NCBI GenBank assembly: GCA_017409875.1
Contig: JAFQRW010000004.1
Span: 1-52,218, forward strand
Length of the DNA stretch: 52,218 nucleotides
Source of the DNA: Clostridia bacterium
GTDB taxonomy: Bacteria; Bacillota; Clostridia; RGIG6154
Direction: 5' to 3'
A program made the position numbers and the translations under genes. A model generated the notes under the pieces. The model worked only from the letters and a program-made list of their open reading frames with translations. It had not been told where the DNA came from and did no database searches. This document shows, in pieces, positions 45,591 to 52,218 of this stretch. Numbering within the stretch: the stretch's first letter is position 1; each line of letters begins with the position of its first letter.

Positions 45591-47166
45591 ATGCTAAAAC
45601 TTCGTCTTTATAATTCTTAGCTTTTTCAAATTCTTCCTCGATTTCGGCCGATGGTTTCTTAGTAAGAAGTGATGCTATCACTATTACGATAGAAGAAAGT
45701 ACAAATGCGGGCAGAAGTTCATAAATACCCCAAAGTCCGCCCATAGGTTTTAAAAGAAGCTTCCAGATAAATACCATTGTACCACCTGAAATCATACCTG
45801 CAAGCGCACCTGCACGATTTGTTCTCTTCCAGAAAAGTGAGAACAGTATAACAGGACCAAATGTCGCACCAAAACCTGCCCATGCAAAAGACACAACATT
45901 GAAAATAACACTTTCTTCATCCCATGCAATAATTGCACCTACAACGGCAATTAAAATAAGTACTACACGTGAAACTGCCATTACCTGTTTATCTGTTGCA
46001 TCTTTTTTAACAATGCCCTCAAAAATATTCTTAGATACTGCTGATGCTGCAATCAAAAGATATGAATCTGATGAGCTGATTGTAGCTGCCAAAATACCCG
46101 CCATAATAACGCCTGCAACGATTGGATGGAATAAAAGCTGTGAAAGCTCAGCAAACACATTTTCTGCACTGCTTGCGCTATTTAATGTAGCACTTGCAGG
46201 GAACACACTTCTTCCGATAATACCAATCATAACGGCAGCTGCCAAAGAAATTACGCACCAAACAGTTGCAATTCTTCTTGAAGATTTAAGTTCTGAAGAT
46301 TTTCTTATTGCCATAAATCTTAAAAGAACCTGTGGAATACCAAAATATCCAAGTCCCCATGAGAGAGTTGAAAGAATTGTAAGCCAATCGTAACTACCCG
46401 GCTGTCCGAACTGAGCAATACCATTTAATGCAATTTGTGCACCGTTTTCGTCTAAAACAGGTGTTGCAGTTTTTGTAAGTGAAAGATATCCGGGAATATC
46501 TTTTGCATTTTGGATAACTTCAGCAAAGCCTCCTGCCTCAATCACACCAAAGATTAAAACGCCAACCAATGCAATTATCATTACTATAGCCTGCATAAGG
46601 TCTGAAACGCTTTCAGCCAAAAATCCGCCTAAAATAGTATACAAAATAACAAATGCAGCCCCGATTAACATCATTGTATGATAATCTGCATCAAACAGAC
46701 CTGCAAAAAGTTTGCCGCATGTAACAAAGCAGCTTGACGCGTAAACTGTAAAGAAAATCAAAATAAAAATAGCTGAAACACCTAAGATTATTTTTTTCTT
46801 TTCTTGGAATCTGTTGCTCAAAAAGTCGGGAACTGTAATGGCATCACCTGAAACTATTGAATAACTTCTTAATCTTTTTGATACTATAAGCCAGTTAACG
46901 TATGTACCAACTGCAAGACCTATCGCCGTCCATATAGCTTCTGCCGGCGAATTAAAATATGCAAGTCCCGGAAGACCCATTAAAAGCCATCCGCTCATAT
47001 CTGATGCCTCTGCACTCATTGCAGTAACCCAAGGGCCAAGAGAACGTCCCCCAAGGAAATAACTCTTTGAGCTTTCCTGTGAGCGCTTTGCAAAAAATAC
47101 ACCTATAAATACAACAATAAGCATATATCCTGCCATTGCCAATAAGATGTCAAGTTTATCTGTCAT
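45589..47166 (-). CDS. putP: Sodium/proline symporter (SSS family)
   Basis: Na+-coupled importer with about 13 membrane segments. Family stretches are YFLGGRSLGPWVTAMSAEASDMSGWLL-type sequence near 39-65 (split here by known helix breaks), GYFGIPQVLLRFMA and the Na2-site serines in AATISSSDSYLL. The 525-residue product starts at ATG 47166 after AAGGAGTG; a longer frame lacks a ribosome binding site. Proline is the likely substrate from overall similarity to PutP; no proline catabolic genes are nearby, so it may serve osmoprotection or protein synthesis. Confidence 0.93.
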   Translation of the reverse strand: MTDKLDILLAMAGYMLIVVFIGVFFAKRSQESSKSYFLGGRSLGPWVTAMSAEASDMSGWLLMGLPGLAYFNSPAEAIWTAIGLAVGTYVNWLIVSKRLRSYSIVSGDAITVPDFLSNRFQEKKKIILGVSAIFILIFFTVYASSCFVTCGKLFAGLFDADYHTMMLIGAAFVILYTILGGFLAESVSDLMQAIVMIIALVGVLIFGVIEAGGFAEVIQNAKDIPGYLSLTKTATPVLDENGAQIALNGIAQFGQPGSYDWLTILSTLSWGLGYFGIPQVLLRFMAIRKSSELKSSRRIATVWCVISLAAAVMIGIIGRSVFPASATLNSASSAENVFAELSQLLFHPIVAGVIMAGILAATISSSDSYLLIAASAVSKNIFEGIVKKDATDKQVMAVSRVVLILIAVVGAIIAWDEESVIFNVVSFAWAGFGATFGPVILFSLFWKRTNRAGALAGMISGGTMVFIWKLLLKPMGGLWGIYELLPAFVLSSIVIVIASLLTKKPSAEIEEEFEKAKNYKDEVLA

Positions 47167-47198
47167 AATAACACTCCTTAATTTAAAATAACATTTAT

Positions 47199-47227
47199 AT
47201 TTTACCATACATTATAAAAAATGTAAA
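47199..47227 (-). promoter_or_regulatory. Candidate promoter of putP
   Basis: Minus strand TTTACA (47222-47227), 17 bases, TAAAAT (47199-47204). Confidence 0.55.
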
Positions 47228-47240
47228 TATATTTATATAA

Positions 47241-47270
47241 AATTAAACCGTCTGATTAACAGACGGTTTG
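47241..47270 (-). terminator. Terminator of infC-rpmI-rplT
   Basis: AAACCGTCTG (47245-47254) pairs with CAGACGGTTT (47260-47269) around a 5-nt loop, with T-rich sequence following on the minus strand, seven bases beyond the rplT stop. Confidence 0.85.
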
Positions 47271-47276
47271 GTTTTA

Positions 47277-47630
47277 TTATAAACTTTTCTTAGCAGTTTC
47301 AACCAACGATGCAAAAGCAGCAGAGTCGTTAACCGCAAGGTCAGCCAATACTTTTCTGTTTAATGTAATACCGGCTTTTTTAAGACCGTTCATAAATTTT
47401 GAATATGAAATATCGTTCATTCTTGCAGCAGCATTGATTCTTGTAATCCAGAGATTTCTGAAGTTTCTCTTTTTCTGCTTTCTGCCGATATAAGCATACA
47501 CCAATGATTTCATTACTGCTTCGTTAGCAGTTCTAAACTGCTTGCTTTTCGCACCTCTGTAGCCTTTAGCAAGCTTTAATATTTTCTTATGACGCTGTCT
47601 TGTAGTAACAGCACCTTTAACACGAGCCAT
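47277..47630 (-). CDS. rplT: 50S ribosomal protein L20
   Basis: A 117-residue rRNA-binding protein needed early in large-subunit assembly; the family start [19 protein letters not shown] and the globular end with [11 protein letters not shown] are clear. In Firmicutes L20 also binds the leader of its own operon to cause premature termination, and such a leader is present here. It is the last gene of infC-rpmI-rplT. Confidence 0.98.
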   Translation of the reverse strand: MARVKGAVTTRQRHKKILKLAKGYRGAKSKQFRTANEAVMKSLVYAYIGRKQKKRNFRNLWITRINAAARMNDISYSKFMNGLKKAGITLNRKVLADLAVNDSAAFASLVETAKKSL

Positions 47631-47662
47631 TTATATTACCTCCTGATATTTTCTGATAAGTT

Positions 47663-47860
47663 TTATTTGTAAGGAATCAACTTTTTGATTACCTTTGCGT
47701 TTGCCGGTGAAGCATACGCCATTTTTCTTAATCCTCTTTTTCTCTTTGTTGACTTCTTTGTCAAAATGTGACTTCTGTAGGCACTGCCTCTTTTAACCTT
47801 GCCGTTTTTTGTAAGGCTAAATCTTTTAGCAGCTGCTCTGTGTGTTTTCAATTTAGGCAT
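47663..47860 (-). CDS. rpmI: 50S ribosomal protein L35
   Basis: A 65-residue basic protein, [16 protein letters not shown] at the start and [16 protein letters not shown] toward the end. ATG 47860 follows AAAGGAG at a suitable distance; the in-frame TTG two codons upstream is rejected. Middle gene of the operon. Confidence 0.97.
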   Translation of the reverse strand: MPKLKTHRAAAKRFSLTKNGKVKRGSAYRSHILTKKSTKRKRGLRKMAYASPANAKVIKKLIPYK

Positions 47861-47887
47861 TTTCAAAACTCCTTTATAAAAATTTGA

Positions 47888-48403
47888 TTAGTTCTTAGGT
47901 GTTATAAACATTGACATATTTCTGCCCTCAAGCTTTGGCTTTTTGTCTATGTTACCAACCTCTTCAAGAGCCTCGGCAAATCTGTCCAGCATAATTTCGC
48001 CGGCTTTTGAATACGCAACTTCTCTACCTCTGAAACGAATTGTAACCTTTACTTTATCTTTCTTACCGAGGAACTTTTTGGCCTGAGACACCTTAGTATT
48101 AAAGTCATGTTCATCGGTTGTCGGTGAAAGTCTTACTTCCTTAATGTTAACAACACTCTGGTTTTTCTTAGCTTCCTTTTCACGTTTTGCAATTTCGAAA
48201 CGGTATTTACCATAGTCCATAATTTTGCAAACGGGCGGAACCGCGTGCGGAGCAATTTTTACTAAATCTAAGTTTTTCTGAGCTGCAAGACTAAGTGCCT
48301 CTTTTGATGACATTACGCCAAGCTGAGTGCCCTCAGAATCAATAACTCTTACTTCCTTATCTCTTATTTGCTCATTTAACATTACTTCTTGTTTACCGCT
48401 AAT
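47888..48403 (-). CDS. infC: Translation initiation factor IF-3 (ATT start)
   Basis: Binds the 30S subunit and checks initiation codons. The 171 residues contain NEQIRDKEVRVIDSEGTQLG at the N-terminus, the linker with YGKYRFEIAKREKEAKKNQ and the C-terminal domain ending with EGRNMSMFI. I chose ATT at 48403: it is in frame seven codons before the first ATG (48382), gives the family-like start (I)SGKQEVMLNEQ, and has GGAGG nine bases upstream, while the ATG has no ribosome binding site. A rare start codon is a known autoregulatory feature of infC because IF-3 itself discriminates against it. Confidence 0.93.
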   Translation of the reverse strand: MSGKQEVMLNEQIRDKEVRVIDSEGTQLGVMSSKEALSLAAQKNLDLVKIAPHAVPPVCKIMDYGKYRFEIAKREKEAKKNQSVVNIKEVRLSPTTDEHDFNTKVSQAKKFLGKKDKVKVTIRFRGREVAYSKAGEIMLDRFAEALEEVGNIDKKPKLEGRNMSMFITPKN

Positions 48404-48557
48404 AACGATACACCTCCAAAAAAATATAAGCTGTTAATTACTTTTCGGTTCATAAAAAAAGAGAGAACCGCAATAAAACAGTTCTCAACCAAATTCAAGG
48501 TATTGACCCCTTCATAAAGTGAACTTGGGGTGAGAAGTAATCTTCTGCTTTATTAAC
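48404..48557 (-). ncRNA. L20-type ribosomal protein leader upstream of infC
   Basis: A leader of about 150 bases runs from the promoter at 48564-48592 to infC. It contains a GAAG/CTTC hairpin, a CCCC/GGGG hairpin (about 48527-48507) and then an intrinsic terminator. Leader bases TTCTC near 48536-48532 can pair with GAGAA of the terminator stem as an antiterminator. Position and architecture match the L20 leader known in Firmicutes, in which L20 binding favours termination. I cannot verify the pseudoknot by eye. Confidence 0.75.
48452..48486 (-). terminator. Leader terminator upstream of infC
   Basis: Minus strand GAGAAC (48486-48481) pairs with GTTCTC (48468-48463), with partial pairing inside a 12-nt loop, followed by a T run (48460-48454). 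It lies between promoter and infC, so it is an attenuator. Confidence 0.8.
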
Positions 48558-48563
48558 TACCAT

Positions 48564-48592
48564 ATAATAACATACTTTACGATAGTTGTCAA
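48564..48592 (-). promoter_or_regulatory. Promoter of infC-rpmI-rplT
   Basis: Minus strand TTGACA (48587-48592), 17 bases, TATTAT (48564-48569). The -35 box is eight bases past the prmC stop codon. Confidence 0.88.
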
Positions 48593-48599
48593 CCTTTTT

Positions 48600-49439
48600 T
48601 TAAAATTTTTTAATATTTGCCGTAAGCACTCGGTCATTCCCGCTCAAATCCTTGTAAAGCGTTATGTTTTCATAACCATTTGATTTTAAAATTTCAGTAA
48701 CTTTGTCTGCTTGATTGTACCCTATTTCAAGTGCTATCAGTCCGCCTTTTTTAAGCACTTTTTTTGCATAGTCTGCAATTTTTATATAAAACTTAAGTCC
48801 GTCTTGTCCGCCATCTAATGCAATATAAGGCTCATAATCTTTTACAATACTATCCAACTTCAAAACAACATCTGTTTCAATGTATGGAGGATTTGACACA
48901 ACAACATCATACTTAAAATTATATTTTTCAGATTTTAAAATATCATCCTGATAAAATTCAACATTCACGCCGTTATTACTTGCATTTTTTTCTGCAATTT
49001 CAAGGGCTTTTTCACTTATATCGCACGCTCTTACACATTTGCAGTTGATATATTTTGAAAGCGCTACCGCAACACAGCCGCTTCCGGTACAAATATCTAA
49101 AACTTCAGGATTTTTAAGCCCCATTTTCATTATAGTTTCAACCAAAAGTTCTGTATCCTGACGTGGTATAAGCACATCTTTTGACACTTCAAACTCAAGT
49201 GACATAAACTGAACATTTTTAGTAATATACTGACATGGAATTCCGCTTATTCTCGCATCAAGTGCGCTATCAAGTTCAGATATATCAACTTCTTTACTTG
49301 GTGTGATTATAATTGAGCTTAAATCGCCTTTTAAAAAGTCGCTCACCAAAAATCTGGCATCAGATTTATACTCTTTTATTCCGCCGTCTTTAAGCTTTTG
49401 TTCTGCGTATCTTAAAACTTCTCTTAATTTCATTGCCAT
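48600..49439 (-). CDS. prmC: Release factor glutamine N5-methyltransferase
   Basis: Methylates the GGQ glutamine of peptide release factors with S-adenosylmethionine. The 279 residues show an N-terminal helical domain, IPRQDTE at 91-97, motif I DICTGSGCVAV at 115-125 and the catalytic NPPY at 183-186. The start overlaps the end of the DUF1385 gene by ten bases; a second ATG at 49433 is possible. prfA, the usual neighbour, is not here; the infC operon follows instead. Confidence 0.95.
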   Translation of the reverse strand: MAMKLREVLRYAEQKLKDGGIKEYKSDARFLVSDFLKGDLSSIIITPSKEVDISELDSALDARISGIPCQYITKNVQFMSLEFEVSKDVLIPRQDTELLVETIMKMGLKNPEVLDICTGSGCVAVALSKYINCKCVRACDISEKALEIAEKNASNNGVNVEFYQDDILKSEKYNFKYDVVVSNPPYIETDVVLKLDSIVKDYEPYIALDGGQDGLKFYIKIADYAKKVLKKGGLIALEIGYNQADKVTEILKSNGYENITLYKDLSGNDRVLTANIKKF

Positions 49440-50362
49440 TTATCCTCTTCGGGGTTATCAGTTAAAACTGCCTTCATAGATGCAATAGCTACCTCCAACT
49501 GGCTGTCATCAGGCTCATTTGTTGTGATTTTCTGCAGGCAGAGGCCCGGATAGCTTATTATCTTTGTAATTAAATTATCATACTTACCGGCAAGCTTGAT
49601 TATTTCGTATGATATTCCCGCAACAACAGGAAGCAGTGCTATTCTTGTAATGCTTCTGATAAAAACATTATCCCATCTTAAAAATGAAAAGAATATTATA
49701 CTAACTACCATAACTATTAACAAAAAGCTTGTTCCGCATCTTGGATGAAGTCTTGTCATTTTTTTTGCGTTTTCAGGTGTAAGTTCTAATCCCGCTTCAT
49801 AACACGCGATTGTTTTATGCTCTGCACCATGATACTGAAAAACTCTCTTAATGTCATTCATTTTTGAAACAGCCCACAGATATACTAAAAATATTACTAT
49901 TCTTGTTACGCCTTCCAAAAGACTTTTTAAAACTGAACTTTGTATAAAGCTCTTTGTAAATCCAACTATCCAAGTTGGAAGCAGAATAAATAAGCCTATA
50001 GATAAAAACAGTGACAACACAACTGAAACATAAATTACAACATCCTTTATTTTATCCCCAAGCTTATCTTCAAGCCATTTGTCAAATTTTGAAGGCTCAT
50101 CTTCCTCTAAATCCACAAATTCAGCAGAATACATTAAAGTTTTTGTTCCTAAAACCAAAGACTGCACAAAATTTATGCATCCTCTCACAATAGGAAGCTT
50201 TGTAAACCAGTTTTTATTCTTATTGGGAAGCTGTTTCGTATCTATAATAATTTCACCGCCAGGCTTTCTTACCGCAACTGCATACGACTTTGGGCCGCGC
50301 ATCATAACGCCTTCCATTACAGCCTGCCCCCCTATTGATGTTTTGTGAATATTTTTATTCAT
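49430..50362 (-). CDS. DUF1385 membrane protein (YqhQ family)
   Basis: A 310-residue protein beginning with GGQAVMEGVMMRGPKSYAVAVR, the hallmark of DUF1385, and carrying four or so membrane segments (about 110-165 and 205-245) and the central stretch YHGAEHKTIACYEAG with MTRLHPRCGTSF. Function unknown; the conserved His/Glu/Cys residues hint at metal binding. DUF1385-prmC is a common pair in Firmicutes. It follows the acyltransferase gene by four bases. Confidence 0.9.
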   Translation of the reverse strand: MNKNIHKTSIGGQAVMEGVMMRGPKSYAVAVRKPGGEIIIDTKQLPNKNKNWFTKLPIVRGCINFVQSLVLGTKTLMYSAEFVDLEEDEPSKFDKWLEDKLGDKIKDVVIYVSVVLSLFLSIGLFILLPTWIVGFTKSFIQSSVLKSLLEGVTRIVIFLVYLWAVSKMNDIKRVFQYHGAEHKTIACYEAGLELTPENAKKMTRLHPRCGTSFLLIVMVVSIIFFSFLRWDNVFIRSITRIALLPVVAGISYEIIKLAGKYDNLITKIISYPGLCLQKITTNEPDDSQLEVAIASMKAVLTDNPEEDKWQ

Positions 50363-50366
50363 ACAA

Positions 50367-51395
50367 TCACCTCTTAATTTTAAAATCTTTTCCTGTTACC
50401 CACCCAACTGCTAATGTGTCTGCTACATATAAAAGTGACGCTAAAGCAACAGAAGCCAAAAGTGTAAGGTACACATAAATGTTACCGCTAAGCTTAAAAT
50501 AGCTATTTAAAAGAGTTATTACAATTCCATGAACCATATAAAACTCAAATGAAATCTTTCCTAAATATTCTAAAATAAAATTGTGTATTCTTATTCTCTG
50601 CAAGCACAACATCATTAAAACCTGAAACAAAATTGCTGTAATATTAGATCCTGCAACATAAAAATATTTATTTTTAAAGGTCGCAACCAACAGCGTAATG
50701 GTTATACAAAGTATAACAAATATCTTTAAAAAACCTTGCTTTCTTGCAACTGAAGTTAATACATCGTAATAGTGGTGCCAGAAAACTCCGCCTGCAAAGC
50801 AAAATGCCGTTGTGTACCAATAATTATCAAATCCTGCCTTTTTCACAAGAAAAATATATAAAATACTCACAGGTATCATCAAAAAAACTGCTACATTTCT
50901 TTTAAATATGTTAAAGCAAGCATAAAACATAATATAAAAATATATTATTGAAACAATATACCAACTAAATGAAACATAAGGCTCGCCTGTTTTATATGAG
51001 TTTATAAACCCAACCACAGTTGTATCAACACCTATCGCCTGCCTTATCCCAAGATAAATCACATTAGCAAACAGATATGGTATTAGTATAGTCATAAGCC
51101 TTTTTTTTAAGAAATTCTTCAGGTAGCGTTTTTTATTTACCGTACTGTACATAAGTCCGTATCCTGACAAGAAAAAGAAAATACTTGTAGACAAAAAACC
51201 TATGTACATAAAAAAGGATGTCCACTCATCGTGATGGTAAGCCGTAATATGCTGCATTGTAACAATCAGTGCGCACATGCCTCTTAAGGCATTTGTGTTT
51301 TCCAAAGACAAATATTCGTCATTATACGTGCCATTCGGTGAGAGCTTAGCACCTAAAAAAATTATTAATAATATTACAAACGGTACTGATACCAA
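50367..51395 (-). CDS. Acyltransferase 3 family membrane protein
   Basis: A 342-residue protein with about ten membrane helices, of the OafA/acyltransferase 3 superfamily that O-acylates cell-surface sugars. The conserved N-terminal region NALRGMCALIVTMQHI near 34-49 includes the catalytic-type histidine, and FFFLSGYGLMYS near 73-84 is typical. The start is TTG, behind GAGGTG. Acceptor and acyl donor cannot be told. It may be co-transcribed with DUF1385-prmC. Confidence 0.85.
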   Translation of the reverse strand: MVSVPFVILLIIFLGAKLSPNGTYNDEYLSLENTNALRGMCALIVTMQHITAYHHDEWTSFFMYIGFLSTSIFFFLSGYGLMYSTVNKKRYLKNFLKKRLMTILIPYLFANVIYLGIRQAIGVDTTVVGFINSYKTGEPYVSFSWYIVSIIYFYIMFYACFNIFKRNVAVFLMIPVSILYIFLVKKAGFDNYWYTTAFCFAGGVFWHHYYDVLTSVARKQGFLKIFVILCITITLLVATFKNKYFYVAGSNITAILFQVLMMLCLQRIRIHNFILEYLGKISFEFYMVHGIVITLLNSYFKLSGNIYVYLTLLASVALASLLYVADTLAVGWVTGKDFKIKR

Positions 51396-51558
51396 AATTC
51401 ACACCTCAAATCAACGAAGTCAACACACTTTTATAAAGACAGTATAATCCGCATTACAACCTTTTTGAGTGATTGCGACACATAAGGTTTAGATGCAAGC
51501 CTTTTTGATGGCTGTTCATATCAAGTTATAACTAAAAACATATAAATAAATTGGAGTT

Positions 51559-51972
51559 TTACAGAACCATTACCATAGTTCCAATTCCAATAAGTATGCA
51601 ACCTATCAAAGATTTTACTGTAAATTGCTCATGTAAAAATACAAATGCTAAAACCAATGTGATTACAACGCTTAATTTGTCAACAGGAACAACTTTTGAT
51701 GCATCACCTAACTGTAACGCCTTGTAATAACATAACCACGAAGCACCCGTTGCTAACCCGGATAGAACCAAAAACAACCAACTCCGTCTGCTTATTTCAG
51801 CAATTCCATTTTGTGCATTCGTGAAAAACACCATTCCCCAAGCCATAACAACTACAACAACAGTTCTTATTGCTGTTGCAAGATTTGAGTTAACTCCTTC
51901 TATGCCGACCTTCGCCAGTATAGATGTAAGAGCCGCGAAAATCGCAGACAGTAATGCGAGTACAAACCACAT
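51559..51972 (-). CDS. Half-size EamA-type transporter
   Basis: A 137-residue protein with four to five membrane segments that is one EamA (DMT superfamily) unit: AALTSILAKVGIEG near 13-26, SGLATGASWLCYYKALQLGDASKVVPVDKLS-type sequence in the middle and IGCILIGIGTMVMV at the end. Usual EamA carriers have two such units; single-unit members work as dimers. Substrate unknown. Ribosome binding site GGAGG precedes the ATG. A 245-base AT-rich tail with no gene follows to the window end. Confidence 0.85.
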   Translation of the reverse strand: MWFVLALLSAIFAALTSILAKVGIEGVNSNLATAIRTVVVVVMAWGMVFFTNAQNGIAEISRRSWLFLVLSGLATGASWLCYYKALQLGDASKVVPVDKLSVVITLVLAFVFLHEQFTVKSLIGCILIGIGTMVMVL

Positions 51973-52218
51973 ACAATATTACCTCCACAAATTCTAATTT
52001 ATTTCAACTTTTTTCGACAATCTTTATATGATTTTGTCAAGTTAGGGACAAAAAAATTTTTTATTTTTTTCAAACCACCTTGACACAATTATTCCATTTT
52101 AATATGAATAATTATATCACAAATGCTCTGAAGAATCAATATTTAGGACCAAATAAGTCAACTTATCAATGCTTTTTTGTTCTTTTGAACAATTAAAGTC
52201 TCTTTTTTTCTATCATCA

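Noticed and set aside
48380-48382. ATG as start of infC
   Set aside because: There is no ribosome binding site before it, whereas the in-frame ATT seven codons upstream is well placed behind GGAGG.

Overview
The window is AT-rich, with short intergenic gaps, many near-consensus sigma-A promoters (TTGACA, 17 bp, TATAAT) and AGGAGG-type ribosome binding sites. Gene content points to a low-GC Gram-positive of the class Clostridia, probably uncultured: a pyr operon with PyrK/PyrD-1B and PyrI, an L20-type leader before infC-rpmI-rplT, a SpoIID-family protein, GntR/YtrA-type regulators and C_GCAxxG_C_C and DUF1385 proteins. The taxonomic call is inference; no rRNA is present.

Layout. 1-833: the end of a serine-recombinase-like gene, an intact tRNA-Leu(TAG) and two truncated tRNA-Leu 5' pieces behind one strong promoter, with a hairpin-rich stretch between them. 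834-3135: feoAB iron uptake, divergent from an AlkD-like repair gene. 3927-12857: an eight-gene pyrimidine operon (pyrC-carB-pyrK-pyrD-pyrF-pyrE-pyrB-pyrI) read leftward from a perfect promoter, through a leader that can fold into mutually exclusive antiterminator and terminator. carA is not in the operon. 12875-17297: a tightly packed leftward run nusB-xseA-xseB-ispA-deoD-bioY and a Cys-motif protein. 17459-20256: ppa (rightward) facing birA, a D,D-carboxypeptidase and a small DUF6514-like gene. 20618-23270: argGH. 23473-28523: a YkvI-like membrane protein, a GntR/ABC exporter operon with a clear operator, and uppP.

28597-31364: asd-dapA-dapB for lysine/diaminopimelate. 31449-34940: spoIID-like, queA, tgt (queuosine). 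35163-37376: an amino-acid ABC importer. 37506-38486: a GMP synthase lacking its glutaminase domain. 38704-43864: an AraC regulator, an MFS carrier, and a three-gene module of PIG-L-type deacetylase, DUF4432 epimerase-like protein and divergent NagB-like protein, probably for an amino-sugar compound. 43924-47166: mgtC, udp, putP. 47277-48592: infC-rpmI-rplT with a leader terminator and an AUU start for infC. 48600-51972: prmC, DUF1385, an acyltransferase and a half-size EamA transporter.

Most of the window is ordinary housekeeping and biosynthesis. The items most worth following up are the divergent NagB-like/PIG-L/DUF4432 module, the pyr leader attenuator without a recognisable PyrR site, the absence of both class-I glutaminase parts (CarA and the GuaA N-terminal domain) beside their synthetases, the broken tRNA-Leu cluster with a structured insert, and the YtrA-like ABC operon next to uppP.
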